From Acidobacteriaceae bacterium (GTDB lineage Bacteria; Acidobacteriota; Terriglobia; Terriglobales; Acidobacteriaceae), in assembly GCA_003134995.1 (NCBI GenBank), contig PLDC01000019.1, positions 716,517 to 780,516 on the forward strand: a stretch of 64,000 nt of DNA. Reading direction: 5' to 3'. Of the stretch, positions 50,849-59,262 are shown piece by piece. Position 1 is the stretch's first letter. Each line of letters starts with the position of its first letter. A model generated the notes under the pieces. That model was not told the origin of the DNA. It searched no databases and worked only from the letters and a program-made list of their open reading frames with translations. The translations under genes were made by a program, and so were the position numbers.

Positions 50849-51076
50849 ATGAGTAACGAAGCTGAAAAAGATCCAAAGCAGCAGCAACCGCAGCAGGGCC
50901 AGCAAGCACCAACCGGAGCGGTGAACACTCCAGATACGAAGACCAACCCTTCACCGGGAAATCAGGGCCAGAGCAACCGTCCACAGGACAGTTCTAAGAA
51001 GAATCCAACACAGGACAGCGACCCTAAGCACCAAGGTCAAGAGAAACCGGAAGATGAGAAGCGGCGTGCCTCCTGA
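50849..51076 (+). CDS. Disordered Gln/Pro-rich small protein
   Basis: A 75-residue protein preceded by GAAGGAG. The whole chain is low-complexity and polar: QQQPQQGQQAP near the start, repeated Asn-Pro and Lys-Asp stretches, and no hydrophobic core or signal. It resembles intrinsically disordered desiccation- or stress-related proteins in composition only. A good hairpin terminator follows at 51112. It is likely a single-gene transcript, and the function is unknown. Confidence 0.6.
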   Translation: MSNEAEKDPKQQQPQQGQQAPTGAVNTPDTKTNPSPGNQGQSNRPQDSSKKNPTQDSDPKHQGQEKPEDEKRRAS

Positions 51077-51111
51077 GCAGTTCTCTTCGGGGCAAACAGT
51101 GCAAGACTAAG

Positions 51112-51140
51112 CGCCCCGGCCTTTAATCGCCGGGGCGTTC
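51112..51140 (+). terminator. Rho-independent terminator
   Basis: CGCCCCGGC and GCCGGGGCG form a perfect 9-bp stem with an eight-base loop, followed by TTCTTG. It lies 35 bases after the small disordered-protein gene. Confidence 0.8.
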
Positions 51141-51406
51141 TTGAGTTCGCGCCAAAGTGAGCACTTTTGAGCAGACGCTCCATCCATAAGGTTTTTATTC
51201 TTGTCTGGATTGGATTTCCCAGACAGGACGCTGCCGAGTGGCTGATGTCGTTGTCTGTTTTTTTCCAACAGTTGGTCAGAGTTCGGAGTAGAGAGCGGGC
51301 CAGGTTTTCGTCGAGTAGATTGTTGCTCCGCGTGTCAGGCAGAGAGTAATCACTTCCGCCGCGCTACTACTTTGGGGGTTATCGTTCGGAGGAAAGGAAG
51401 ATCCAC

Positions 51407-51562
51407 ATGTTAATACTGATTATCATCCTAGTGTTGGTCTTAGGGGGCGGTGGAGGATACTACGGCCATAGCCGGTGGGGTTATGGCGGGGGTGCGGGCA
51501 TAGGGCTGGGCACTATATTGTTGATCCTCCTCATAGCCTACATGTTGGGAGTTTTCCACTGA
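51407..51562 (+). CDS. DUF3309-like small membrane protein
   Basis: A 51-residue protein with a strong ribosome-binding site (GGAGGAAAGGAAG). It has two hydrophobic helices (LILIIILVLVLGGGGG and GLGTILLILLIAYML) joined by a Gly/Tyr/Trp-rich turn (YYGHSRWGYGGG). This matches the layout of the DUF3309 family of tiny membrane proteins, whose role is unknown but which often appear with stress genes. The 330-base gap before it holds the terminator and no other gene. Confidence 0.7.
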   Translation: MLILIIILVLVLGGGGGYYGHSRWGYGGGAGIGLGTILLILLIAYMLGVFH

Positions 51563-51819
51563 GGCGAAGCCCGTCCCATATGTCGCGGTTTCGACGGAAC
51601 CTTCCCTGAGCCGAGCCGAAGGTGGCACCAAGAACCCATGCACTACAGCCAAATCTTAAGTCCTCCCGGCTCATGTGGGGACAGCCGCCCTCGGCTGCCT
51701 GTCCTGAGCGAAGCCGAAGGATCCAGCGGCCCAGCCGTATCGGGCCGCAGCCTGCCGGGCGCAACTAGCGTCGCCTGATCGTAGCGCTCACCTGCTCGCA
51801 AAGATTTCCACAGCCCCAT

Positions 51820-52040
51820 TGTGACATCTGACCTTGCGCCGCCCATCAAACTTGCGCGATCATGGTCGAGGCCGTGACGGTCAAGCGAACCCAAATGGTC
51901 GCCTTCGTAAGTCATTGGCGCTAAAGAACTTAGTATCTAAGTCCTTTAGACTCCCGATCTTGCGGGGAATTTCCCGCTAAGACGATGATTCCAGAGATTT
52001 TGCAAAAAGGGGGGGAGGGGGGGTACCCTAATATTTCAGT
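51820..52040 (+). repeat. ~200-bp dispersed element, copy 2
   Basis: This is the partner of 30716-30925, in the same orientation, with shared blocks TGTGACATCTGACCTT, TAAGTCATT, CTTAGTATCTAA, CTTGCGGGG, ATGATTCCAGA and a G-run followed by GGTACCC and AATATTT. No CxxH-protein gene follows it; the next gene is convergent. It lies within a 539-base gap without a gene. Confidence 0.75.
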
Positions 52041-52101
52041 CAAAAACAGACCGCCGCCGACGCGAGAGGCAAAAACCTGAAACAGTTCCGCAAGTTTATT
52101 T

Positions 52102-53130
52102 TCACGGAGTTCTCCGATAAACCGATGACGAGGCAAGCCATACTTCGATCAGTTTGCCGGGGTCGAGTTCGACGGCCAGTCCGGTCCCGGAGTGACCGTT
52201 GGATCCGCCGGAATCGAGGAGTTCGTAGTTTGCTCCAGCAACGGTGAATCCTGAGACCAGAACATGGACGTGTCCGTTGTCTGCCGTTCCCGAGCCGGCA
52301 ACGCCGGTGCCGGGGTTCAGTTGGTTCCGGTTTGCCAGGGTGACCGGCTGCAACAGAGTTCCGCGGAAGGTGAAGCTGCCTCCCGGCTTGCGGTTGATGG
52401 CAGTGACTTGAATCCACAAGCGAACTCCAGAGCCGAACCGCAGTTGAGAGCGGTCATCTTCTGTATGACGCTTATCTGACTGACGACCGTCAGCATGGCG
52501 ATCTTCTGAATGATGATCCTTGGGGACGACTGCAGGGCGCTTCGCCGCGGGAGGTTGCGCTTTCGGCGGAGCGGCAACTGCTTTCTTCGCGGCAGGAGTT
52601 GATACTTTTTCACGCGCCTTAGGCGCGGGCGCTGGAGCGACATGCGCGCGAGCAGAAGGCGCCGGAGTCGAGCGCGCCTTAGGCGCTGGCAGCGGAACGG
52701 CATGTGCCGGCGCGGTTGGTGCTGGACGGCTTCGCGGTGCAGGTGTTGGCACCGGAGCAGGATGTGCCGGAGCAGACGATGCGGGGACAGTATGAGTTGG
52801 AGCAGCCGGAACAGGAGCGGCAGGCGCAGGTCTGGGATTTGCTGGAGCGGGTGCTGGAACGGCGGGCGATGGAGCGGCAGGTGTTGGAGCGGCAGGCGGT
52901 GAAGCAGGTGCAGGCTTGGCGGGCGCTGGAGTCGCCGTCGACGGCGCTGGCACTGCGGCGCTGGGTTTCGGCGCCGACGGTTTTGTCGCGGGATTCACCG
53001 CATGCGGAGGCACTGCCGCGCCGCTTCCCGCCGGACTCGGTCGAAAGAGTAGCCGTTTCGCCGCGAAGACGGTGAACGCCAGCACAGCCATTAAGAAGAT
53101 GAGCGCCAGCACGTGGTTCCTGGTGCTCAT
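52102..53130 (-). CDS. Membrane-anchored Pro/Ala-rich protein with C-terminal beta domain
   Basis: A 342-residue protein. One N-terminal membrane helix (VLALIFLMAVLAFTVFAAK) is followed by ~180 residues of Pro/Ala/Lys low-complexity sequence with repeats of PAPAPKAR type, likely spanning the periplasm or wall like a TonB-type stalk. A His/Asp-rich link then precedes a C-terminal ~115-residue domain (VRLWIQVTAINRKPGGSFTFRGTLLQPV to GLAVELDPGKLIEVWLASSSVY). The family is unrecognised. The strand-rich end may bind another envelope component. The stop falls just past the dispersed element at 51820. Confidence 0.7.
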   Translation of the reverse strand: MSTRNHVLALIFLMAVLAFTVFAAKRLLFRPSPAGSGAAVPPHAVNPATKPSAPKPSAAVPAPSTATPAPAKPAPASPPAAPTPAAPSPAVPAPAPANPRPAPAAPVPAAPTHTVPASSAPAHPAPVPTPAPRSRPAPTAPAHAVPLPAPKARSTPAPSARAHVAPAPAPKAREKVSTPAAKKAVAAPPKAQPPAAKRPAVVPKDHHSEDRHADGRQSDKRHTEDDRSQLRFGSGVRLWIQVTAINRKPGGSFTFRGTLLQPVTLANRNQLNPGTGVAGSGTADNGHVHVLVSGFTVAGANYELLDSGGSNGHSGTGLAVELDPGKLIEVWLASSSVYRRTP

Positions 53131-53248
53131 TCCACTCTCCGAATGCTGTGCGCTGCGTGAAGGTTATGCAATCGCGTGCCTCGCGCCGTAGCGGCCTCGT
53201 GAAAGTAGATGTATCACAAGAGGCTCGCGGCCACGCCAATGTCGGAGC

Positions 53249-53290
53249 AAAAAATAAAGCTGACCGGAAGCCTGCGCGGCTCCGGTCAGC
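53249..53290 (-). terminator. Rho-independent terminator of the SYLF gene
   Basis: GCTGACCGGA and TCCGGTCAGC form a 10-bp perfect stem with a 12-base loop. On the minus strand it is followed by TTTATTTTTT, a good terminator, 51 bases after the SYLF stop. Confidence 0.85.
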
Positions 53291-53341
53291 TATAAATCTC
53301 GAATAGTCAACAGCTCCTAACGTGACTACTTACTTGCCGTC

Positions 53342-54046
53342 TTATCTTGCTTCGGCAACGTGCGCTTGATGTCCAGCTTCTGAGACAGCCTTCACAAACT
53401 CTTGCGCGCTTGCAGGCGTAGAAGCCTTGCCCGAAAGAATGTTGCGGAACATCATGTGATGGCCGTAAATGGCGCGAGTGGAGTCGTTATCCTGCTCGAT
53501 GACCGCGCCTTCCAACGTGAGGCCAGCGAATGCGCCTTTCGAGCGCGAGTAGGTAAGCACTTCAGTGTTCAACAGAATGTCAGTGCCAGCAGACGTGTGA
53601 CGGCCAACTGGGCCAGCTGCAACGGATCCTTCACCAGTCAATTCGAACTTGGTCGAAAGGAGATGCTGCAAACCGCGGTCGTTCATGACCAGCATAACCA
53701 GGTCGACGCCTTCGACACCGATCTGCAATCCCCAGCTTCCGCCGCCAACGGAGACGAATGCGGGAGCGCTCCAGCCATCAGGAGTGCGGCAGGAAGCCAC
53801 GCCACGTCCGTGCTTGCCGCCAATGATGAAGCCGCCCTTGAGCAGGTTCGGAACTACAACGATGCACTTTGCGCCGCTTAACACTTCTTCGGGAATGCCT
53901 TTGTCGGGAGTCGACATGATCGATTGCAGAACGTCAACGGATTTTTGCATGCGCTCGACGGTTTCTTCCCGGTCGGAACCGGCAAAGGCATACGTTCCGA
54001 CCATGCCCATCAAGCTTATCAACACGAGTGAAATTGTCGTTTTCAT
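53342..54046 (-). CDS. SYLF (Ysc84-like) lipid-binding domain protein
   Basis: A 234-residue exported protein with a signal peptide (ISLVLISLMGMVGTYAFA). It has the SYLF family core: IPEEVLSGAKCIVVVPNLLKGGFIIGGKHGRGVASCR, then GWSAPAFVSVGGGSWGLQIGVEGVDLVMLVMN, and GPVGRHTSAGTDI. Ysc84-type domains bind phosphoinositides in eukaryotes. Bacterial members are envelope proteins of unclear role, often stress-induced. It has its own terminator at 53249. The length is typical of the bacterial family. Confidence 0.88.
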   Translation of the reverse strand: MKTTISLVLISLMGMVGTYAFAGSDREETVERMQKSVDVLQSIMSTPDKGIPEEVLSGAKCIVVVPNLLKGGFIIGGKHGRGVASCRTPDGWSAPAFVSVGGGSWGLQIGVEGVDLVMLVMNDRGLQHLLSTKFELTGEGSVAAGPVGRHTSAGTDILLNTEVLTYSRSKGAFAGLTLEGAVIEQDNDSTRAIYGHHMMFRNILSGKASTPASAQEFVKAVSEAGHQAHVAEAR

Positions 54047-54326
54047 GAATGATTCCTTTCGAATCTTTTGGAACTAAGGAGAAACAACTTCAGATGGCTG
54101 ACTTAGTTCAGTGGACCTGAAAGAGAGAGAAGAAGAACTCGTCTCTGAAACCATAATCTCGCAAGCCTGAAACAATAGATGGTCTAAATTGCACACTTCA
54201 AGTTTGCCCCGCGCGAAGACTTGTAACCGCGGCAAATGCAATTGCTCCGCGACTGAGCAATTCGGCTCAGTATTTCCGAACGCCAATGGGCAGAATCGAT
54301 ACAGCTGTGACAATAAGGAGACCAAC

Positions 54327-54473
54327 ATGCTTTGGACAATTTTTGTTGTACTGCTGGTTCTGTGGCTTCTGGGGTTCAGTCTGCACATAGCAGGAGGGTT
54401 GATCCATTTGTTGCTTGTCGTGGCCCTCGTAGTTCTCGTGATCAATCTGTTTAGCGGACGTTCCAGAGTGTGA
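54327..54473 (+). CDS. Lmo0937-like small membrane protein
   Basis: A 48-residue protein starting at the ATG at 54327 with an AAGGAG ribosome-binding site. Two hydrophobic helices (LWTIFVVLLVLWLLGF and HLLLVVALVVLVINLF) are joined by SLHIAGGLI and followed by a short basic tail. This pattern fits the Lmo0937 family of tiny membrane proteins found in many bacteria; the function is unknown. Longer upstream frames lack a ribosome-binding site and are not used. It is probably a stress-related membrane component. Confidence 0.75.
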   Translation: MLWTIFVVLLVLWLLGFSLHIAGGLIHLLLVVALVVLVINLFSGRSRV

Positions 54474-54654
54474 TGGTTCGAGCGTTGTAAGTCGCTGGCC
54501 TGCGTCCGGACTGATGTCTGGAAAGGACGCAGAGGCCGTCTTTCAGCGCATAGCTTATCAGCGCAGCTCTTAATCAGGCGCAGACCATATCAGGCGCAGA
54601 CCGGATCAGCAGGAACTGAATCGGCGAAGACTGATGAAGATCAACTGAAGGCGA

Positions 54655-55185
54655 TCAAAACTGGATGGTTCCATTGCGGATTTCTCGCCACACTCGTGGC
54701 GGAAAAGGATTTTCCTTTTCGATGCTCTCGCGTTCTGGGGCCTTATGCCGACGGGCCAGAACGTTGCTGGGTCTGCTGACGAGACGCAAATGCGCCGCCT
54801 TCTTACTCGTTCCTTTTCGTTCCTGAACGAAATCCCGCTTCACGTTCAGAACAAAGTGAACGGTGGCCCACAGAAAGTGCGCGCCGTCGGCTTTAGTCAC
54901 CACCGCATCCACACAATTCAAAGCTCCATCGGGCAATTCAAGGTTGTCGGCCAGCATGATAATAGGAACTTCTGGCCGAACCTGCTTGATCGAGCTGGCG
55001 ATGGTTGCGCCATCGAGCAGGCCGAGATGGTATTCGAGCACAATTGCATTGACAGTCCGCGACATAAAAAGCCGCAGGCCTTCCGATCCATTGGTTGCGG
55101 TCACCAAGTCGTAGCCTTGCTCCTTTAAGGAGCTCAGTTGTGCCGGATCCCTGTGGATGCAGAGCAGAGTGCTATTGGTAACCAT
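54655..55185 (-). CDS. Response-regulator receiver protein
   Basis: A 176-residue protein. Residues ~1-118 form a receiver domain (VNAIVLEYHLGLLDGATIAS, VPIIMLADN and a Lys in AVVTKADG). The phospho-acceptor region reads VLEYHLGLLDG, with Glu where the Asp normally lies. Phosphorylation is therefore doubtful and the protein may act as a constitutive or degenerate receiver. The C-terminal ~55 residues are basic and disordered (RKGTSKKAAHLRLVSR). No kinase gene is adjacent. A motif shared with the 56.7-kb promoter region lies about 40 bases upstream of its start. Confidence 0.75.
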   Translation of the reverse strand: MVTNSTLLCIHRDPAQLSSLKEQGYDLVTATNGSEGLRLFMSRTVNAIVLEYHLGLLDGATIASSIKQVRPEVPIIMLADNLELPDGALNCVDAVVTKADGAHFLWATVHFVLNVKRDFVQERKGTSKKAAHLRLVSRPSNVLARRHKAPERESIEKENPFPPRVWREIRNGTIQF

Positions 55186-55347
55186 GAAAGGAAGGTATAC
55201 AGGTGTGCCCTCCCGCGAATCTGTTCAAAATTGACCACTTGAGGTTTTCTGTGGTTGGAGGGCGAAAACAGACTTTCCCATGCCCGGGAGCGCTTAGAAG
55301 CGAGGGCCCCCAGGCGCTGAAGCGCGGACTCATTTTGAGCGACTTAC

Positions 55348-55367
55348 GGCACGATTAAAGTCGTGCC
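55348..55367. repeat. Hairpin GGCACGA...TCGTGCC
   Basis: GGCACGATTAAAGTCGTGCC has a 7-bp stem with a TTAAAG loop; its TTAAAG..GCC core links it to the family at 36561. A decayed aggcgctgaagcgc lies ~35 bases before it. Confidence 0.6.
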
Positions 55368-55469
55368 CTTCCCGATCCATCGCGGGTAAGGCGAGCAATA
55401 GTGACCAGAAATTCAGATCATCAATGTCTAGGATGTGCAGTAGATCTATTTAGTGTTGCGAGGGCATCA

Positions 55470-55763
55470 ATGAAAAAACAGTACCTTCACCTATCCGCTT
55501 ACACGTGCGACATATGCTCCGGCCCAGTGATTGCCGGATCGCTTGGAGTACGAGAGAACGAAATCTCGAAGGAGAGTGAGATCAGTGCGGTGGGAGCAAT
55601 CTGCATATCGTGCGGCCATCGGCAAGACAAGGCAACCGAACCGGGGCGTCCGCGTTATTTTTTCCCGATTGAGTGGGAGAATGTAAACATCAAGGTGGTG
55701 GGACGTTCGGGGCATTCGGAAGCCGCATACGCGGAGGCGCTTAATCGTGCAGAACGACATTGA
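55470..55763 (+). CDS. Small zinc-ribbon-like protein of unknown function
   Basis: A 97-residue protein. The ATG at 55470 (MKKQYLHLSAYTC) is taken as the start; an upstream alternative at 55401 has no ribosome-binding site. Two Cys pairs (CDICSG and CISCGH) suggest a zinc ribbon, with a loop region SKESEISAVGA between. The C-terminus (FFPIEWENVNIKVVGRSGHSE) looks beta-rich. The family is unrecognised. Its end overlaps the convergent Crp/Fnr gene by 23 bases, so antisense effects are possible. Confidence 0.55.
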   Translation: MKKQYLHLSAYTCDICSGPVIAGSLGVRENEISKESEISAVGAICISCGHRQDKATEPGRPRYFFPIEWENVNIKVVGRSGHSEAAYAEALNRAERH

Positions 55764-56418
55764 GCAGGGAACTGTGCACCTGCAGGCCGCCCTCATCTCC
55801 GCCGGCGTAATGAATGAAGCCTAACTTTCTGAAGCGGTTCATGAAGAAGCTGACTCGCGAGCGAGTGGTTCCAACCATTTCGGCGAGAGTCTCCTGGCTG
55901 ATTTTCGGGACGACGGTTTCGGGAATGCCTTCCTTGCCGAAATGAGCGAGCAGTAAGAGGACGCGGGCCAGCCTCTTTTCGCTGGAGTTGAACAGCTGAT
56001 CGACGAGGTCCTCTTCGTATCGGATATTACGCGCCAGCAGATAAGCCACGAACATTTCAGACAAGGCAGGTTCGCGGTGAAGGGCGCTGATCATGGTTTT
56101 TTTGTCTACGCGCAGAATCTCGCAATCGGTCATGGCAGCCGCGGAACCCATGCGCAGAAGCTGGCCAGCCAAGGCACCCTCGCCGAAAAAGTTGCCTTCG
56201 CCGACGATGGCGATGGTCGCTTCCTTGCCAATCTTGGATACGACGGTGAGCCTTACTTTGCCTTTTTGAACGTAGAACACTGCGTCGGCCGCATCCCCTT
56301 GCGCGAAGATCGTCTGTTTCTTTTCGACAGACAGAATCTTCCTGCCGTCGCCGATGGTGGCGAGGAAAGTGTCAGGATTGAATCCGCGGTTTTTTTGGAC
56401 TGCCGCAGACGGCGCCAT
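55741..56418 (-). CDS. Crp/Fnr-family transcriptional regulator
   Basis: A 225-residue DNA-binding protein. Residues ~25-140 form a cyclic-nucleotide-type sensor (FAQGDAADAVFYVQKGKVRL, GEGNFFGEGALAGQ, ADCEILRVDK region). The GEGALAGQ loop lacks the conserved Arg-Ala of cAMP-binding Crp, so the ligand may differ. The C-terminal helix-turn-helix is ISQETLAEMVGTTRSRVSFFMNRFRKLGFI. No Fnr-type Cys cluster is seen at the N-terminus. Candidate targets include the divergent glycosyltransferase operon and the FNR-like box at 35618; neither is tested. Confidence 0.88.
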   Translation of the reverse strand: MAPSAAVQKNRGFNPDTFLATIGDGRKILSVEKKQTIFAQGDAADAVFYVQKGKVRLTVVSKIGKEATIAIVGEGNFFGEGALAGQLLRMGSAAAMTDCEILRVDKKTMISALHREPALSEMFVAYLLARNIRYEEDLVDQLFNSSEKRLARVLLLLAHFGKEGIPETVVPKISQETLAEMVGTTRSRVSFFMNRFRKLGFIHYAGGDEGGLQVHSSLLNVVLHD

Positions 56419-56814
56419 AGAATTAAATTATAGAACTTTAGGCAAGGCAAGAGTGAGCAATTCTGCACAGTTTGCCGGAAACCCCGAAGCGTCAAACTCT
56501 TATTTTTCTGAGGCTTCCAGTCGCCGCTCTCGATGGGGTGCAGTGCGGGGCTCGCCGGTACTCAGTTCACATGGGTTTCCTGGTTTGGCGCCGCAGGTGG
56601 GGCACCGAACGGCTAGAGCAGCCTGGTCTTTCTTGGCATTCATACCCGACATACTGCGCTGTCGCGATTAGGATGCGCTGATCAATTTTGACCAGTTCGC
56701 GCATCCACTTTCGTTGAATACTCTAAAGAGACAAACTTCAATCATCCTCAGTGCTGGCTTGCACCGCCGGTGAAAAGCCTTGCGGTAATTGTTTTCACCA
56801 GAAACGAGACAAAG

Positions 56815-59262
56815 ATGGCGATGCCGATCACAGTATTTCCAAATCGCGCTCTGGAAATCGTCAGTCCGCGCCCGCTCTTGCTGGAGGTAGCTCCGGTGCC
56901 GCGCCCGCGATTGCCCACGAAACTGTCGCTGCCGAGCCGCATCGCGGTGATCGGGAATCATCTTCCGCGGCAGTGTGGAATCGCGACGTTCACCACCGAC
57001 CTGTGTGCTGCCATTGCGGCAGAATACGGGACGGCCCGACTGCTGGCGCTTCCGGTCAACGACACCGAAGAGGGGTACGACTATCCCGCGCGCGTGCGCT
57101 GGGCGCTTTCCCAGGATGATTCAAAGTCCTACGAGGAAGCGGCTGAGTTTCTGAACTTCAACAACATCGACATGGTGTGCCTGCAGCACGAGTATGGAAT
57201 TTTCGGCGGGCCGGCCGGAAGCCACATTTTGCATTTGCTGCGCCAATTGAAGATGCCGGTAGTGACCACGCTGCACACGGTTCTGCGTGAGCCCAATCCC
57301 GACCAACTGATGGTGATGGAAGAGATCGCAGAACTTTCGGATCGGCTCATCGTGATGAGCCGGCTGTCGTCCCAGATCTTGCAGGAAGTTTTCAAGATTC
57401 CCGGCAGCAAGATCGATATGGTTCCTCACGGAGTTCCGGATCTACCTTTTCTCGATCCGAATTTTTACAAAGACCGCTTCGGTGTGGAAGGGAAGGCGGT
57501 GCTGCTTACATTCGGCCTGCTCTCGCCGAACAAGGGCATCGAAAACGTAATTCAGGCGCTGCCGCAGATTTTAGCGAAGCACAAGAACGTTGTTTACCTG
57601 GTTGCGGGCGCGACCCATCCTCATATTCTTCGCCGTGAGGGAGATCAGTATCGAGCCAGTCTTCAGGCTCTGGCCAAGGAAGTGGGCGTGGAATCGCAAG
57701 TAATTTTCCATGACAGATTTGTCGCTCCCGAGGAGATGGTGGAGTTCATAGGCGCCGCGGATATTTACATCACTCCGTACCGGCATGAGGCGCAGGTGGT
57801 CTCCGGAACACTGGCGTATGCGCTGGGCGCTGGTAAGGCGATCATTTCGACTCCGTATTGGCACGCGATCGAATTGTTGGACGACGGCCGGGGCGCGCTG
57901 GTCCCGTTTCAAAATCCCGATGCGATTGCAAAAAAGACCATCGAACTGCTGGATACGCCCGCCATACGCCACGCCATGCGGAAACGCGCTTACCAGTTCG
58001 CGCGAGAGATGGTGTGGAAACGAGTGGCGCAGGGCTACATGGAAAGTTTTTCGCACGTGCGCAACGACCGCATGGAGACTCCGCGCGTTCAATTTTCTGC
58101 GCGCGCAATTCCTAAATCGCTGAATCAGTTGGCAACGTTAAAACTGGATCATTTGCATCGGCTCACCGACGACACAGGAATGTTGCAGCATGCAATCTTC
58201 ACCGTGCCGAACCGCGGCGAGGGCTATACCACCGACGACAATGCCCGCGCTCTGATTCTGGCAGTGCGGCTGGAGGAAATGGAGAAGAAAAAGTTTGCCG
58301 GATCTGCCCCGCCTGCAGTCGACGTGGTTGTCGACCCTATATCTCCGAATTCGGCTTGCCGGTATTTGTCGTTTCTGGAACACGCGTTTAATGCGGAGAG
58401 GGGCAGATTCAGAAACTTTCTCGGCTATGATCGCCGCTGGAATGAGACTGAGGGCTCGGAAGATAGCCATGGGCGCGCTTTGTGGGCGCTGGGAACTGTG
58501 CTCGGGCGGTCGAAGGATCGGGCGCTGAGGTCCGCGGCAGGGCGTTTGTTTGAGTTTTCGTTGCCCGCGGTCGTGGAGTTTTACAGTCCTCGCGCGTGTG
58601 CCTACGCACTGCTTGGGATTCAGGAGTATCTCGACTCATACGCTGGCGACCGCGACGCGCAGAAAGTTCGATCAGTGCTGGCCGGCAGATTGCTGGAAAT
58701 GTATGAATCGATCCGGCGCCCGGATTGGAAGTGGTTTGAAGACGTTGCGGCCTACGGGAACGCGAGGCTGCCTGAGGCCATGCTGCTTGTGGGTTCGGCC
58801 GGAGCGGATGATCGTATGGTTTCGGCGGGACTGGAATCGTTGGACTGGCTTATGGAAAGTCAACGCTCGGAGAGCCAAGGCTCGGAGAGTCAAGGCTCGG
58901 AGACTCACGGCCACTTTGTGCCCATCGGGTCGCAAGGTTTTTATCGTCAGGCTGGTGAAAAGGCGCGCTTCGATCAACAGCCGATTGAGGCCGCAGGCGC
59001 GGTTTCTGCGTGCCTGCAGGCGTATCGGATAACGCGCGAGAGTTGCTGGCGTGATCGGGCGTGGTCGGCCTTCAACTGGTTTCTGGGAGACAACGATCTG
59101 CAAGTTCCTCTCTATGATTCCATCACCGGCGGTTGCCGGGACGGGCTGCATCCTGATCGCGCCAATGAGAATCAGGGCGCGGAATCAACGCTGTCATTCT
59201 TAACGGCACTTCTGGAAATGCGATCGCTGCACGAGGATGAACAAATGGAAATTCAGCCATGA
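56815..59262 (+). CDS. GT4 glycosyltransferase fused to a C-terminal alpha/alpha-barrel domain
   Basis: An 815-residue fusion. Residues ~40-410 form a GT-B glycosyltransferase (GNHLPRQCGIATFTTDL, QHEYGIFGGPAG, GLLSPNKGIENVIQALP, TPYRHEAQVVSGTLAYALGAGKAII). Residues ~425-810 form an alpha-helical barrel-like domain opening LDHLHRLTDDTGMLQHA and GYTTDDNARALI. A 15-base repeat at 58856-58906 encodes four SQxSE units. The ATG at 56815 is preferred to a GTG at 56770. The end overlaps the GH130 gene by four bases. The 396-base divergent gap before it holds only motif-like sites. Confidence 0.82.
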   Translation: MAMPITVFPNRALEIVSPRPLLLEVAPVPRPRLPTKLSLPSRIAVIGNHLPRQCGIATFTTDLCAAIAAEYGTARLLALPVNDTEEGYDYPARVRWALSQDDSKSYEEAAEFLNFNNIDMVCLQHEYGIFGGPAGSHILHLLRQLKMPVVTTLHTVLREPNPDQLMVMEEIAELSDRLIVMSRLSSQILQEVFKIPGSKIDMVPHGVPDLPFLDPNFYKDRFGVEGKAVLLTFGLLSPNKGIENVIQALPQILAKHKNVVYLVAGATHPHILRREGDQYRASLQALAKEVGVESQVIFHDRFVAPEEMVEFIGAADIYITPYRHEAQVVSGTLAYALGAGKAIISTPYWHAIELLDDGRGALVPFQNPDAIAKKTIELLDTPAIRHAMRKRAYQFAREMVWKRVAQGYMESFSHVRNDRMETPRVQFSARAIPKSLNQLATLKLDHLHRLTDDTGMLQHAIFTVPNRGEGYTTDDNARALILAVRLEEMEKKKFAGSAPPAVDVVVDPISPNSACRYLSFLEHAFNAERGRFRNFLGYDRRWNETEGSEDSHGRALWALGTVLGRSKDRALRSAAGRLFEFSLPAVVEFYSPRACAYALLGIQEYLDSYAGDRDAQKVRSVLAGRLLEMYESIRRPDWKWFEDVAAYGNARLPEAMLLVGSAGADDRMVSAGLESLDWLMESQRSESQGSESQGSETHGHFVPIGSQGFYRQAGEKARFDQQPIEAAGAVSACLQAYRITRESCWRDRAWSAFNWFLGDNDLQVPLYDSITGGCRDGLHPDRANENQGAESTLSFLTALLEMRSLHEDEQMEIQP
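58856..58906 (+). repeat. In-frame 15-bp tandem repeat inside the glycosyltransferase gene
   Basis: The unit ggctcggagagtcaa occurs about three and a half times and encodes SQxSE repeats (SQRSE, SQGSE, SQGSE). It sits in a surface loop of the C-terminal domain. Copy-number change would keep the frame. Confidence 0.85.

Noticed and set aside
51643-51915. 90-residue minus-strand frame
   Set aside because: It runs through intergenic repeat-like sequence (cctgagcgaagccgaaggatcc) and into the dispersed element.
54189-54326. Longer start for the Lmo0937-like gene
   Set aside because: The upstream extension has no ribosome-binding site, whereas the ATG at 54327 has AAGGAG at correct spacing.
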